Below are positions 1 through 14,672 of a DNA stretch of 64,000 nucleotides, piece after piece. This stretch comes from Polaromonas sp. AER18D-145. GTDB lineage: Bacteria > Pseudomonadota > Gammaproteobacteria > Burkholderiales > Burkholderiaceae_C. How positions within the stretch are numbered: position 1 is the stretch's first letter; each line of letters opens with the position of its first letter. The notes beneath the pieces were generated by a model, which worked only from the letters and a program-made list of their open reading frames with translations, ran no database searches and had not been told where the DNA came from. The position numbers were made by a program, and so were the translations under genes. Location: positions 1 through 64,000 of the forward strand of contig NZ_NBZV01000006.1 in NCBI RefSeq assembly GCF_002379095.1, written 5' to 3'.

Positions 1-219
<219 letters not shown>

Positions 220-291
220 CAAGGATTGTTTTTGGGGCTGAGCCGGTAAAGGCAAGGCTTTTTGCTCTGTCCCCAACTGATTGAGAGATGA

Positions 292-367
292 AGGGGTATA
301 GCTCAATTGGCAGAGCGTCGGTCTCCAAAACCGAAGGTTGTAGGTTCGATTCCTACTGCCCCTGCCA
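292..367 (+). tRNA. tRNA-Trp (CCA)
   Basis: This is a 76-nt cloverleaf including an encoded 3' CCA. The acceptor stem AGGGGTA pairs with TGCCCCT, the D-arm is GCTC...GAGC, the anticodon loop is CTCCAAA with anticodon CCA, and the T-arm holds GGTTCGATTCC. It lies between tuf and secE, the conserved position for tRNA-Trp in many proteobacteria. Confidence 0.97.
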
Positions 368-419
368 CCTGGTTTCAGGGGTTGCCTGAAGCCGAGAGTG
401 GTGTGAAACAGAACTATGC

Positions 420-473
420 AAGCCCGCCGGGAGTCCTTGGACCCCAGGTGGGCTTAAGCGTCTGAGAAGACGC
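420..473 (+). other. Structured leader between tRNA-Trp and secE
   Basis: Two potential RNA hairpins follow one another. The first is closed by AAGCCC (420-425) with GGGCTT (450-455) and has an inner GTCC/GGAC stem. The second is GCGTCT (458-463), a GAGA tetraloop, and AGACGC (468-473). They may mark tRNA processing or stabilise the secE-nusG transcript. Function is inferred from structure only. Confidence 0.4.
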
Positions 474-501
474 GTGAAGATGAACAGGAAATCAGGCGAT
501 C

Positions 502-885
502 ATGGCCACTTCTCAAGTCGAAACCGTCAGCACGACTGCTGACAAGGCCAAGTTGGCCCTTGCCGTGGCATTGGCGCTGGGTGCGCTGGCGGGCTTTTAT
601 CTGCTCGCCAAGCAGGGTCCTGTTGCCCAGTGGGGGGGCTTGATTGCCGGTCTGGTGGCGGCGGTGGTGGTGTTCTTGACCTCCGAGCCTGGCAAACAGT
701 TTGTGGCGTTCGGGCGTGATTCCTGGCGCGAAGTCAAGAAAGTGGTCTGGCCGGCCCGCAAGGAAGCCATGCAGATGACGGCTTACGTCTTTGCATTCGT
801 GGTGGTCATGGCACTCTTTTTGTGGCTCACCGATAAAACGCTCGAATGGGTGTTTTACGACCTGATACTGGGGTGGAAAAAATAA
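502..885 (+). CDS. secE: Preprotein translocase subunit SecE
   Basis: SecE clamps SecY in the SecYEG channel of the inner membrane. The 127-residue product is of the three-membrane-segment type known from E. coli: hydrophobic stretches lie at about 19-36, 43-61 and 95-117. The conserved amphipathic motif ([19 protein letters not shown], about 73-91) precedes the last segment. The start ATG at 502 follows a purine-rich stretch (AACAGGAAA). The stop TAA shares its last base with the nusG start (TAATG), so the two genes are translationally coupled. Confidence 0.97.
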   Translation: MATSQVETVSTTADKAKLALAVALALGALAGFYLLAKQGPVAQWGGLIAGLVAAVVVFLTSEPGKQFVAFGRDSWREVKKVVWPARKEAMQMTAYVFAFVVVMALFLWLTDKTLEWVFYDLILGWKK

Positions 886-1481
886 TGAGCGATATGAACG
901 GTGACGTGGTCAGCGAAGTGGCGGCTGGCGCATCCCTGCAGCCGACTCCCGGCATGCAGTGGTATGTCGTGCATGCCTATTCGGGCATGGAAAAAGCCGT
1001 CGAACGCAATATTGTCGAGCGCATCAACCGCGCCGGCATGCAGGCCAAGTTTGGCCGTTTCCTGGTGCCCACCGAAGAAGTGGTCGAGATCAAGAACGGC
1101 CAGAAGAAAACGACGGAACGCCGTTTCTTCCCGGGTTATGTGCTGGTCGAGATGGTCATGGACGATGAAACCTGGCACCTGGTGAAACACACCAACAAGG
1201 TCACCGGGTTTGTCGGTGGTGCCAAAAACCGTCCCGCCCCCATCTCCGAGGAAGACGTGCAGAAAATCGTCGACCAGATGCAGGTCGGCACCGAGAAGCC
1301 GCGGCACAAGGTCGAGTTTGAAACGGGCGAATACGTCCGGGTCAAGGACGGCCCGTTCACTGACTTCAACGGCACGGTCGAGGAAGTCAATTACGACAAG
1401 AACAAGGTGCGGGTGTCCGTCACGATCTTCGGTCGTGCAACGCCCGTCGAGCTGGAATTCAGCCAGATCGAGAAAACGTAA
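885..1481 (+). CDS. nusG: Transcription termination/antitermination factor NusG
   Basis: NusG binds RNA polymerase and links it to Rho or to the ribosome. The product of 198 residues has an N-terminal NGN domain beginning at [19 protein letters not shown], with the [10 protein letters not shown] core, and a C-terminal KOW domain ([21 protein letters not shown]). I chose the ATG at 885, which overlaps the secE stop, rather than the upstream in-frame start at 846, because that one would lie inside secE and add 13 residues foreign to the family. Confidence 0.97.
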   Translation: MSDMNGDVVSEVAAGASLQPTPGMQWYVVHAYSGMEKAVERNIVERINRAGMQAKFGRFLVPTEEVVEIKNGQKKTTERRFFPGYVLVEMVMDDETWHLVKHTNKVTGFVGGAKNRPAPISEEDVQKIVDQMQVGTEKPRHKVEFETGEYVRVKDGPFTDFNGTVEEVNYDKNKVRVSVTIFGRATPVELEFSQIEKT

Positions 1482-1645
1482 GTTTCGCTAAAACCCGAGT
1501 TTTTTCGGCTGAGCGTCAGAAATTCGCGCCTTGCAACTCGGCGCGGAGGGTTCTTTCCGGAACCTGATTGAGTTGTGTAACCCCCGGGGAGCCCGGACCT
1601 GTCTTCTGACGGCGTCCTGGCGTTATGACCCGCAAGGAGAAAAGT

Positions 1646-2080
1646 ATGGCGAAAAAAATCGTCGGCTTTGTCAAGCTGCAAGTGCCAGCTGGTAAAGCCA
1701 ACCCGTCCCCCCCGATTGGCCCGGCCCTGGGTCAGCGCGGCCTGAACATCATGGAGTTCTGCAAGGCGTTCAACGCCCAGACCCAGGGTGTTGAGCCCGG
1801 CCTGCCTTTGCCCGTGGTGATCACCGCGTACGCAGACAAGAGCTTCACTTTTGTCATCAAGACGCCTCCCGCAGGCGTCCTGATCAAAAAGGCCATCAAG
1901 CTGGACAAGGGTTCTGCCACGCCGCACACGGTGAAGGTGGGCAAGATTTCCCGCGCACAGCTCGAAGAAATCGCGAAGACCAAAATGAAAGACATGACGG
2001 CTGCTGACCTCGACGCTGCAGTTCGCACGATTGCTGGTACGGCCCGCTCCATGGGCGTGTCGGTGGAGGGTGTTGTATGA
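1646..2080 (+). CDS. rplK: 50S ribosomal protein L11
   Basis: L11 forms the GTPase-associated stalk base on 23S rRNA. The 144-residue product begins [23 protein letters not shown], with the conserved [19 protein letters not shown] segment and the C-terminal RNA-binding domain ending in the [12 protein letters not shown] motif. The ATG at 1646 is preceded by AAGGAG at 1634-1639; the upstream in-frame ATG at 1625 lacks such a site. The stop overlaps the rplA start (ATGA). Confidence 0.97.
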   Translation: MAKKIVGFVKLQVPAGKANPSPPIGPALGQRGLNIMEFCKAFNAQTQGVEPGLPLPVVITAYADKSFTFVIKTPPAGVLIKKAIKLDKGSATPHTVKVGKISRAQLEEIAKTKMKDMTAADLDAAVRTIAGTARSMGVSVEGVV

Positions 2081-2772
2081 GCAAGCTGACCAAACGTCAA
2101 AAAGCTGTTGGCGACAAGATCGACAGCAACAAGCTGTACCCGGTGGCTGATGCCCTGGGCCTGGTCAAGGAATTTGCCGTGGCCAAGTTCGATGAATCCA
2201 TCGACGTGGCTGTGCAGCTTGGTGTAGACGCCAAGAAATCCGACCAGGTCGTCCGCGGCGCTGTCGTGTTGCCCAACGGCACCGGCAAGACCAAGCGTGT
2301 GGCCGTGTTTGCACAGGGCGCCAAGGCCGAAGAGGCCAAGGCTGCCGGTGCTGACATCGTCGGCATGGATGATCTGGCTGCCGACATCAAAGCCGGCAAG
2401 ATGGACTTCGACGTCGTGATCGCCTCGCCTGACGCCATGCGCGTGGTGGGTACCCTGGGCCAGATCCTCGGCCCACGTGGCTTGATGCCCAACCCGAAAG
2501 TCGGCACGGTGACGCCTGACGTGGCAACGGCCGTGAAAAACGCCAAAGCCGGTCAGGTCCAGTTTCGCGTCGACAAGGCCGGCATCGTGCACGGCACGAT
2601 TGGCCGCCGTTCGTTTGATACCGACAAGCTGCAGGGCAACCTGGCAGCGTTGATCGATGCCCTGACCAAGGCCAAGCCTGCGTCGAGCAAAGGTGTGTAT
2701 CTGAGGAAAGTCGCGGTTTCGTCGACGATGGGTGTGGGCGTTCGCGTCGACACGCAAACCATCGCAGCGTAA
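2077..2772 (+). CDS. rplA: 50S ribosomal protein L1
   Basis: L1 binds the mobile L1 stalk of 23S rRNA and in E. coli represses its own rplKA message. The 231-residue product has the family hallmarks [16 protein letters not shown] at the N-terminus and [17 protein letters not shown] in the middle. Its ATG overlaps the rplK TGA by four bases, so the two are translationally coupled. The length is normal for bacterial L1. Confidence 0.97.
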   Translation: MSKLTKRQKAVGDKIDSNKLYPVADALGLVKEFAVAKFDESIDVAVQLGVDAKKSDQVVRGAVVLPNGTGKTKRVAVFAQGAKAEEAKAAGADIVGMDDLAADIKAGKMDFDVVIASPDAMRVVGTLGQILGPRGLMPNPKVGTVTPDVATAVKNAKAGQVQFRVDKAGIVHGTIGRRSFDTDKLQGNLAALIDALTKAKPASSKGVYLRKVAVSSTMGVGVRVDTQTIAA

Positions 2773-2853
2773 TCGCAAAAATTTGAACAACCCGCAAGGG
2801 CTGTTCAAAGTGGTGGGCTGTCGGGGTTCCGGCTCCGGCAGGCCATCCAGGAC

Positions 2854-2908
2854 CGTTGGTGCGGCAGGCTGCAAAGCCCGCCGCTTAATCGTCGAAAGAC
2901 AGCCAACG
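2854..2908 (+). promoter_or_regulatory. Probable L10-type leader upstream of rplJ
   Basis: The 263-base space between rplA and rplJ is unusually long for this operon and can fold. CGTTGG (2854-2859) pairs with CCAACG (2903-2908), enclosing a CAAAGC-containing region, and a further hairpin with GGTTCCGGCTCCGG lies just upstream. In other bacteria the L10/L7-L12 complex binds a leader here to repress rplJL. The assignment rests on position and fold. Confidence 0.45.
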
Positions 2909-3035
2909 CAGATGGCGGTCCCGCTGCTTGAATGGTTTTGAAAAGAATCTGAAAAACAGTTGGTCGCTGAATATAGGCGTGTTGGCAGGATGGCGCGAAA
3001 GCAAGATCCGAAGACACATTATTAAGGAGTAGACC

Positions 3036-3575
3036 TTGAGTCTCAACCGCAGTGAGAAACAAGCCGTCATTGATGAAGTGACCGGCCTCGCCGCTAAAGC
3101 TCAAACGCTCGTGATGGCGGAATACCGTGGCATCACGGTCGCTGACATGACCAAGCTGCGCAGCCAAGCCCGCGACAAAGGCGTGACCCTGAGTGTGTTG
3201 AAAAACACCCTGGCTCGCCGTGCCGTGGCAGGCAGCGCGTTTGATGTCCTGTCCGACCAGATGACCGGTCCGCTGATCTATGGCTTTTCCACAGACGCTG
3301 TCGCTGCCGCCAAGGTGGTTGCCGACTTCGCGAAAACCAACGACAAGTTGGTGATTCGTGCAGGCGCCATGGCAGGAAAAGTCCTGGACGTGAACGGCGT
3401 GAAGCAGCTTGCAAGCATCCCTTCGAAAGAAGTGCTGCTCGCCCAGCTGTTGGGCTTGATGCAGTCCCCCATTTCGCGTACGGCACGAGTGCTGGCCGCG
3501 CTGGCGGAACAAAAAGGCGGCGGCAACGATGTGGTCGTAGCCGCGGAGCCCGCAGCAGAAGCTGCAGCGGCATAA
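3036..3575 (+). CDS. rplJ: 50S ribosomal protein L10
   Basis: L10 anchors the L7/L12 dimers to the ribosomal stalk. The 179-residue product starts [25 protein letters not shown] and contains the conserved [14 protein letters not shown] and KNTLARRA motifs; the C-terminal helix is rich in Ala and Glu. The start codon is TTG at 3036, supported by AAGGAG at 3024-3029 with a six-base spacer; no nearby in-frame ATG exists. An unusual start codon may tune the L10:L12 ratio, which is an inference. Confidence 0.96.
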   Translation: MSLNRSEKQAVIDEVTGLAAKAQTLVMAEYRGITVADMTKLRSQARDKGVTLSVLKNTLARRAVAGSAFDVLSDQMTGPLIYGFSTDAVAAAKVVADFAKTNDKLVIRAGAMAGKVLDVNGVKQLASIPSKEVLLAQLLGLMQSPISRTARVLAALAEQKGGGNDVVVAAEPAAEAAAA

Positions 3576-3604
3576 CCTTTACCAACTTTTTTTAGGAAAT
3601 CAAA

Positions 3605-3982
<378 letters not shown>

Positions 3983-3997
3983 TTCTTGTGTTTCGCG

Positions 3998-4030
3998 AAG
4001 GCTGGAAGACCGGGTTCGGCTTCCAGCCTT
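3998..4030 (+). terminator. Attenuator-like hairpin between rplL and rpoB
   Basis: AAGGCTGGAAG (3998-4008) and CTTCCAGCCTT (4020-4030) form an 11-bp stem with an 11-base loop, 15 bases after the rplL stop. The following sequence is only moderately T-rich, so partial termination is expected, as described for the E. coli rplL-rpoB interval. The rest of the 336-base gap (to 4318) shows no gene. Confidence 0.6.
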
Positions 4031-4318
4031 TCGTGCTTTCAAGGAGTGCTGGCGAAACGCCGCGCAAGCGCGTTTTTCAGCCTCCCTGGAATCACCGGCA
4101 AGCAGATTTGCAGAAAATCTTCTTGCCAGTGCTTCCTGACCCCGACTGCAGGAAACGCCTTGGTTCGGGCAACGTGCAATGCGTTGCCGTCCGCCATGGT
4201 TGGTAGTGGCCAACCACCAAGTCTGTTTGATTACGTGGTGTATTCATTCAAGACAGTCGCCAGAGCTTAACAAACCAGTTGCCCCTACTTGTTTGTGTCC
4301 CATTAAAGCGGAGAACTC

Positions 4319-8431
<4,113 letters not shown>

Positions 8432-8459
8432 CTCAACAGGAAAGAAAAGGATTTAACAC

Positions 8460-11400
8460 ATGAAATCATTACTCGACCTGTTCAAGCAATTCACGCCGGA
8501 TGAGCATTTCGATGCCATCAAGATCGGCATGGCTTCGCCCGAGAAGATCCGTTCGTGGTCTTTCGGCGAAGTGAAAAAGCCTGAAACCATCAACTACCGC
8601 ACCTTCAAGCCGGAGCGCGACGGTCTCTTTTGCGCCAAGATCTTTGGCCCCATCAAGGACTACGAGTGCCTGTGCGGCAAGTACAAGCGCCTCAAGCACC
8701 GCGGTGTCATCTGCGAGAAGTGCGGCGTTGAAGTCACGCAGACCAAGGTTCGCCGCGAACGCATGGGTCACATCGACCTGGCCGCACCGTGCGCGCACAT
8801 CTGGTTCCTGAAGTCGCTGCCGTCACGTCTGGGCCTGGTGCTCGACATGACGCTGCGCGACATCGAGCGCGTGTTGTACTTTGAAGCGTATGTGGTGACC
8901 GACCCCGGCATGACCCCGCTGAAGAAATTCAGCATCATGTCGGAAGACGACTACGACGCCAAGCGCAAGGAATACGGCGACGAGTACACCGCCAAGATGG
9001 GCGCCGAAGGCATCAAGGACCTGCTCGAAGGGCTGGACCTCGATGTCGAGATCGACAAGCTGCGCAACGACCTGACCGGCTCCGAAATCAAGATCAAGAA
9101 AAACGCCAAGCGTTTGAAATTGATGGAAGCGTTCAAGAAGTCCGGCATCAAGCCGCACTGGATGGTGCTTGACGTGCTGCCCGTGTTGCCGCCGGACCTG
9201 CGTCCGCTGGTGCCGCTGGACGGCGGCCGCTTTGCGACCTCCGACCTGAACGACCTGTATCGCCGCGTCATCAACCGCAACAGCCGCCTGCGTCGCCTGC
9301 TCGAACTGAAGGCGCCTGAAATCATTGCCCGCAATGAAAAGCGCATGCTGCAGGAAGCTGTTGATTCGCTGCTGGACAACGGCCGTCGCGGCAAGGCCAT
9401 GACGGGCGCCAACAAGCGTGCCCTCAAGTCCTTGGCAGACATGATCAAGGGCAAGTCAGGCCGTTTCCGTCAGAACTTGCTGGGCAAACGCGTCGACTAC
9501 TCGGGCCGTTCCGTTATTACCGTGGGCCCGACGCTCAAGCTGCACCAGTGCGGTTTGCCCAAGCTGATGGCGCTGGAACTGTTCAAGCCTTTCATCTTCT
9601 CGCGCCTCGAAGCCATGGGCATCGCGACGACGATCAAGGCCGCCAAGAAGGAAGTCGAATCCGGCACGCCAGTGGTGTGGGACATCCTGGAAGAGGTCAT
9701 CAAGGAACACCCGGTGATGCTCAACCGTGCACCTACGCTGCACCGTCTGGGTATCCAGGCCTTTGAGCCCATCCTGATCGAAGGCAAGGCCATCCAGCTG
9801 CACCCGCTCGTCTGCTCGGCCTTCAACGCCGACTTCGACGGTGACCAGATGGCTGTGCACGTACCGCTGTCCGTGGAAGCACAGATGGAAGCCCGCACCC
9901 TGATGCTGGCTTCGAACAACATCCTGTTCCCCGCCAGTGGCGAGCCGTCCATCGTTCCTTCGCAGGACGTGGTGCTGGGTCTGTACTACACGACCCGTGA
10001 CCGCACCAACGGCAAGGGCGAAGGCCTGGTGTTCTCCGACACCGGCGAAGTGCGCCGCGCCTTTGACGCGGGTGAACTCGACCTGAACGCCCGCATCAGC
10101 GTGCGCCTGACCGAGTACACCAAGGACAAGGAAACCGGCGAATTCGTGCCATCGACCAAGCTGTGGGAAACCACCGGCGGCCGTGCACTGCTGTCCGAAA
10201 TCCTGCCCAAGGGCCTGCCTTTCTCCAACCTGAACAAGGCGCTGAAGAAAAAGGAAATCTCCAAACTGATCAACGTGTCTTTCCGCAAGTGCGGACTGAA
10301 AGAGACGGTGGTGTTTGCCGACAAGCTGCTGCAGTCGGGCTTCCGCCTGGCGACCAAGGCCGGCATTTCCATCTGCATCGACGACATGCTGATCCCCAAG
10401 GAAAAGCCGAGCATCATTGCGCGTGCCCAGAAGGAAGTCAAAGAGATCGAGCAGCAGTATGTCTCGGGCCTGGTGACCTCCGGCGAGCGTTACAACAAGG
10501 TGGTGGACATCTGGGGCAAGTCGGGCGACGAAGTGTCCAAGGTGATGATGGCCCAGCTTTCGAAAGAGAAAGTCATCGACCGCCACGGCAAGGAAGTCGA
10601 GCAGGAGTCCTTCAACTCCATCTACATGATGGCCGACTCCGGCGCCCGCGGTTCTGCAGCGCAGATTCGTCAGGTGGCAGGCATGCGCGGTTTGATGGCC
10701 AAGCCTGACGGCTCGATCATCGAAACACCGATCATGGCCAACTTCCGCGAAGGCCTGAACGTGCTGGAGTATTTCATCTCCACCCACGGTGCCCGTAAGG
10801 GTCTGGCCGATACGGCGCTGAAAACCGCCAACTCCGGTTACCTGACCCGCCGCCTGTGCGACGTGGTGCAGGATCTGGTGGTGACCCAGGACGACTGCGG
10901 CACGACCGATGGTTCCCTGATGCGCGCCATCGTCGAGGGCGGCGAGGTCATCGAATCACTGCGCGACCGTATCCTCGGCCGCACCGCGGTCGAAGACATC
11001 CTGCACCCCGAGAACCGCGCCGTTCTGGCCAAGGCCGGCGTCATGCTGGACGAGGACCTGATCGACGAACTCGAAGCAGCCGGCGTGGACGAAGTCAAGG
11101 TGCGTACCGCGCTGACCTGTGAAACCCGCTTCGGCCTGTGCGCCAAGTGCTACGGCCGTGACCTGGGTCGCGGCGGCCTGATCAACATCGGCGAAGCGGT
11201 CGGCATCATTGCCGCGCAGTCGATCGGCGAGCCGGGCACGCAGCTGACCATGCGGACCTTCCACATCGGTGGTGCGGCTTCGCGTGCAGCGATTGCCTCC
11301 AGCGTCGAAGCCAAGTCCAACGGCGTGATCGGTTTCAACGCACCGATGCGTTATGTGACCAACACCAAGGGTGAGCTGGTCGTGATCGCGCGCTCCGGCG

Positions 11401-12671
11401 AAATCGTGATCCACGACGAGCATGGCCGCGAGCGCGAGCGTCACAAGGTGCCTTACGGCGCGATCCTGTCGGTGAAAGCCGACCAGACGATCAAGGCCGG
11501 CGCGATTCTGGCCAACTGGGACCCGCTGACCCGCCCCATCATTACCGAGTTCGCCGGCAAGGTGGCCTTCGAGAATGTGGAAGAAGGCGTGACGGTCGCC
11601 AAGCAGCTCGACGAGGTGACCGGTCTTTCCACCCTGGTGGTGATCGATCCGAAACGCCGCGGCGCGACCAAGGTGATCCGTCCCCAGGTCAAGCTGATCG
11701 ACGCCACCGGCAATGAAGTCAAGATTCCCGGCACCGATCACTCGGTGACGATCGGCTTCCAGGTCGGTGCGCTGGTCCAGGTGCGTGACGGCCAGGACGT
11801 GGGCCCCGGCGAGGTGCTCGCGCGTATTCCGGTCGAAGGCCAGAAGACCCGCGACATCACCGGCGGTCTGCCGCGTGTGGCCGAGCTGTTCGAAGCCCGT
11901 ACGCCGAAAGACAAGGGCACGCTGGCCGAGATGACCGGTACCGTGTCGTTCGGCAAGGAAACCAAAGGCAAGGTTCGCCTGCAGATCACCGATCCGGAAG
12001 GCAAGGTCTGGGAAGACCTCGTGCCCAAAGAGAAGAACATTCTCGTGCACGAAGGCCAGGTCGTGAACAAGGGCGAGTCGATTGTCGACGGCCCTGCCGA
12101 TCCGCAGGACATCCTGCGCCTGCTGGGCATGGAAGAGCTGGCCCGCTACATCGTCGATGAAGTGCAGGACGTTTACCGCCTGCAGGGCGTGAAGATCAAC
12201 GACAAGCACATTGAAGTGATTGTTCGCCAGATGCTGCGCCGTGTGGTGGTTGAGAATGTCGGCGAGTCCAGCTACATCGCTGGCGAGCAGGTCGAGCGTT
12301 CGGTCATTCTGGATGCCAACGACGCCCTGCGCGCCGAAGGCAAGATCCCGGCGACCTTCAGCAACCTGTTGCTCGGTATCACCAAGGCCTCGCTGTCGAC
12401 CGATTCGTTCATTTCCGCGGCTTCCTTCCAGGAAACCACCCGCGTGCTCACCGAGGCTGCCATCATGGGCAAGCGCGACGAGCTGCGTGGCCTGAAAGAG
12501 AACGTGATCGTCGGCCGCCTGATCCCCGCCGGTACCGGCATGGCCTACCACGAGGCACGCAAAGCCAAGGACCAGATGGACGACGCCGAGCGCCGTGCCA
12601 TTGCCGAAGCGGAAGCGGCCGAACTCGAAGCCATGCCCGAGCAGACCAGCGAAGGTGCTGCCAGCGAGTAA
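8460..12671 (+). CDS. rpoC: DNA-directed RNA polymerase subunit beta'
   Basis: The beta' subunit of 1403 residues carries the active-site Mg-binding motif [12 protein letters not shown]. It has the N-terminal zinc ribbon cysteines (CLCGKYK...CEKCGVEV) and a second zinc site ([16 protein letters not shown]). The bridge-helix/trigger-loop region is near [17 protein letters not shown]. The ATG at 8460 follows AGGAAAGAAAAGGA. It ends the rpo operon, with an intrinsic terminator about 30 bases after the stop. Confidence 0.98.
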   Translation: MKSLLDLFKQFTPDEHFDAIKIGMASPEKIRSWSFGEVKKPETINYRTFKPERDGLFCAKIFGPIKDYECLCGKYKRLKHRGVICEKCGVEVTQTKVRRERMGHIDLAAPCAHIWFLKSLPSRLGLVLDMTLRDIERVLYFEAYVVTDPGMTPLKKFSIMSEDDYDAKRKEYGDEYTAKMGAEGIKDLLEGLDLDVEIDKLRNDLTGSEIKIKKNAKRLKLMEAFKKSGIKPHWMVLDVLPVLPPDLRPLVPLDGGRFATSDLNDLYRRVINRNSRLRRLLELKAPEIIARNEKRMLQEAVDSLLDNGRRGKAMTGANKRALKSLADMIKGKSGRFRQNLLGKRVDYSGRSVITVGPTLKLHQCGLPKLMALELFKPFIFSRLEAMGIATTIKAAKKEVESGTPVVWDILEEVIKEHPVMLNRAPTLHRLGIQAFEPILIEGKAIQLHPLVCSAFNADFDGDQMAVHVPLSVEAQMEARTLMLASNNILFPASGEPSIVPSQDVVLGLYYTTRDRTNGKGEGLVFSDTGEVRRAFDAGELDLNARISVRLTEYTKDKETGEFVPSTKLWETTGGRALLSEILPKGLPFSNLNKALKKKEISKLINVSFRKCGLKETVVFADKLLQSGFRLATKAGISICIDDMLIPKEKPSIIARAQKEVKEIEQQYVSGLVTSGERYNKVVDIWGKSGDEVSKVMMAQLSKEKVIDRHGKEVEQESFNSIYMMADSGARGSAAQIRQVAGMRGLMAKPDGSIIETPIMANFREGLNVLEYFISTHGARKGLADTALKTANSGYLTRRLCDVVQDLVVTQDDCGTTDGSLMRAIVEGGEVIESLRDRILGRTAVEDILHPENRAVLAKAGVMLDEDLIDELEAAGVDEVKVRTALTCETRFGLCAKCYGRDLGRGGLINIGEAVGIIAAQSIGEPGTQLTMRTFHIGGAASRAAIASSVEAKSNGVIGFNAPMRYVTNTKGELVVIARSGEIVIHDEHGRERERHKVPYGAILSVKADQTIKAGAILANWDPLTRPIITEFAGKVAFENVEEGVTVAKQLDEVTGLSTLVVIDPKRRGATKVIRPQVKLIDATGNEVKIPGTDHSVTIGFQVGALVQVRDGQDVGPGEVLARIPVEGQKTRDITGGLPRVAELFEARTPKDKGTLAEMTGTVSFGKETKGKVRLQITDPEGKVWEDLVPKEKNILVHEGQVVNKGESIVDGPADPQDILRLLGMEELARYIVDEVQDVYRLQGVKINDKHIEVIVRQMLRRVVVENVGESSYIAGEQVERSVILDANDALRAEGKIPATFSNLLLGITKASLSTDSFISAASFQETTRVLTEAAIMGKRDELRGLKENVIVGRLIPAGTGMAYHEARKAKDQMDDAERRAIAEAEAAELEAMPEQTSEGAASE

Positions 12672-12686
12672 TTGCTGCTTTTTGAC

Positions 12687-12734
12687 GCTATAAAAAGCGT
12701 AGCGCCTCGCGTCCTGTTGATAAGGGCCCGAGGC
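12687..12734 (+). repeat. Dispersed GCTA-N9-TAGC element, copy A (after rpoC)
   Basis: The copy has GCTATAAAAAGCGTAGC at 12687-12703, 22 bases, then GCCCGAGGC at 12726-12734. It fits without gaps to five other copies in the window. Here its right part also forms the rpoC terminator stem. Confidence 0.75.
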
Positions 12735-12741
12735 GCTTTTT
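12701..12741 (+). terminator. Intrinsic terminator of the rpoBC operon
   Basis: AGCGCCTCG (12701-12709) and CGAGGCGCT (12729-12737) form a perfect 9-bp GC-rich stem followed by TTTT. It lies 29 bases after the rpoC stop and overlaps repeat copy A. Confidence 0.85.
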
Positions 12742-12861
12742 CATTGAGAATCCTGAGTTGTTGCGCGCCCGCGTGCCGGCAGGCTGTACAGCGGTCCGGC
12801 TTGTCGGCTAAAGTCGCCCGTGCCGGTTCGCGGCAGCCGCTGTTGATAGAAAGAAGGCCTC

Positions 12862-13455
12862 ATGTCCACCCAGTCCCTGGTTTCGATAGTTGTGTTTGCC
12901 TTGCTGCTGTTCTGGGCTGTCGGGGCCTACAACCGGCTGGTGCGCCTGAAGAACATCATCGCCAACGCCTTCGGGCAGATTGATGTGCAGCTCAAGCGCC
13001 GTTACGACCTGATTCCCAACCTGGTGGAGGCCGCCAAAAAATACCTGCTGCACGAGCGCGAGACCCTTGAAGCGGTGATCGCGGCGCGCAACCAGGCGCG
13101 TTCCGCCAGCGATGCTGCGCGCAGCCGCCCCACCCACGCGCCGGAAGTGCTGGCTTTGGCCGCTGCTGAAGAGGCGCTGAGCGGCAGCCTGGGGCGCCTG
13201 TTCGCGCTCGCCGAGGCTTACCCCGAACTCAAGGCCGACGACACCATCCGCGAGCTCAGCGAGGAGCTGACCAGCACCGAAAACAAGGTGGCCTTTGCAC
13301 GCCAGGCCTACAACGATGCGGTGCTCGACTACAACAATGCGCAGGCGCAATTTCCGGCCCTGCTGATTGCCCGCCTGTTTGGTTTTGCCGCCTCGGCCAT
13401 GCTCAGGGCCACGGAAACCCCTGCCGAGCGTGAAGCGGTGCGCATCCAGATGTAG
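12862..13455 (+). CDS. LemA family protein
   Basis: The 197-residue product has one N-terminal membrane segment (about 6-23) and a long helical, probably coiled-coil, body exposed to the periplasm or cytoplasm. The family signature AYNRLVRLKNIIANAFGQIDVQLKRRYDLIPNLVE is present. LemA proteins often sit beside membrane metalloproteases, and here an M48 protease gene starts 20 bases downstream, so the two probably form an operon. The molecular function of LemA is not well established; roles in envelope stress or protease regulation are suggested. Confidence 0.9.
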   Translation: MSTQSLVSIVVFALLLFWAVGAYNRLVRLKNIIANAFGQIDVQLKRRYDLIPNLVEAAKKYLLHERETLEAVIAARNQARSASDAARSRPTHAPEVLALAAAEEALSGSLGRLFALAEAYPELKADDTIRELSEELTSTENKVAFARQAYNDAVLDYNNAQAQFPALLIARLFGFAASAMLRATETPAEREAVRIQM

Positions 13456-13475
13456 GGTGGCGGCTTCAGGTCAAC

Positions 13476-14471
13476 ATGCGTTTTTTTGAGCACCAGGAGC
13501 GGGCCCGCGCCGAAACCCGGCAACTGCTGCTGCTGTTCGCCGCGACGGTGGTCGCCCTGGAGTTGGCCGTCAATGCCGCGCTGGCCCTGACCTGGCATCT
13601 GCTGACGCCGGGGGTGGCGGGCTACCCGGCGTACTTTTTCAGCGTCAACACCGGCATGACCCTGCTCTTTGTACTGGGCGGGTGGTGGCTGGAAACGTCC
13701 AGCCTGCAGGGCGGCGGTGAAAAACTGGCGCGACGTGTGGGTGCCCGCGAGGCCTGGCCCGCCAGCCGGCTCGATGAACAGAAGCTCTGCAACATTGCGG
13801 CCGAACTCGCCATTGCCGCCAGCATGCGTGTGCCGCAGGTCATGGTGCTGGAGCGCCAGGGCAGCATCAACGCCTTTGCCGCCGGCTGGGACGAGGACGA
13901 TGCGGTCATCGCCGTCACGCGCGGCGCGCTCGACGGCTTGAGCCGCGACGAACTGCAGGGACTGGTGGCCCACGAGCTGAGCCATATCCGGGAAGGCGAT
14001 ACCCGGCTCAACATGCGGCTGGCCGGCATGGTGTTCGGACTGGAGCTGATTTTCAACCTCGGGGTGGGCATGTGCGAGCGCGACGAGAATGACCGGCGTT
14101 CCGTGCTGGCGCTGCCGGGCCTGGCCATCCTGGCGGCCGGTTTTCTCGGCTGGCTGGCGGGCCGCGCGCTGAAGGCGGCAGTGTCGCGCCAGCGCGAGTT
14201 TCTGGCGGATGCGCGTGCGGTCCAGTTCACGCGCAGCCGGGACGGCCTGGGCGGTGTGCTGCGCAAGGTGGCCAGCCAGCAGGGCGCAGGCCGTACCGCG
14301 AGTTTTCATCCGGCGGTGCAGCACATGCTGCTGGTCGGGCAGCAGGGGCGGGCGCACTGGCTGGACTCGCACCCGCCGCTGGCCGAACGTATCCGCCGGA
14401 TTTACGGCCGTGCCATGCCCGGACTGGCCGAAAGCGAGACCGCACCGACCCGCCCCGACGCCCTGTTTTGA
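13476..14471 (+). CDS. M48 family zinc metalloprotease (membrane-bound)
   Basis: The 331-residue product resembles HtpX/Ste24-type membrane proteases. Two hydrophobic segments lie near the N-terminus (about 17-38 and 54-72) and a hydrophobic hairpin at about 205-230. The zinc motif HELSH is at residues 166-170, followed by the downstream EFLADARAVQFTR segment that supplies the third ligand. It probably degrades misfolded membrane proteins. It is coupled to the LemA gene upstream, a common pairing. Confidence 0.88.
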   Translation: MRFFEHQERARAETRQLLLLFAATVVALELAVNAALALTWHLLTPGVAGYPAYFFSVNTGMTLLFVLGGWWLETSSLQGGGEKLARRVGAREAWPASRLDEQKLCNIAAELAIAASMRVPQVMVLERQGSINAFAAGWDEDDAVIAVTRGALDGLSRDELQGLVAHELSHIREGDTRLNMRLAGMVFGLELIFNLGVGMCERDENDRRSVLALPGLAILAAGFLGWLAGRALKAAVSRQREFLADARAVQFTRSRDGLGGVLRKVASQQGAGRTASFHPAVQHMLLVGQQGRAHWLDSHPPLAERIRRIYGRAMPGLAESETAPTRPDALF

Positions 14472-14672
14472 GCGGGAACCGGGGATAAGCTCATCAGGAA
14501 AGACTCGAAGGCAGGGCGATGTCAAGGCCAACGTCGTCAACGCGCTGCCGTCCAGGCGCGCCGGTGCCATCGCCGTGCAGACCGGGCTGTCAAGCTGGTC
14601 TAATAGGTGCCATGCCGCCCGCGTCCGGGCGGCTTGAAACAGCGGCGCCCGAGGGCTGCCGTCACAGGATCG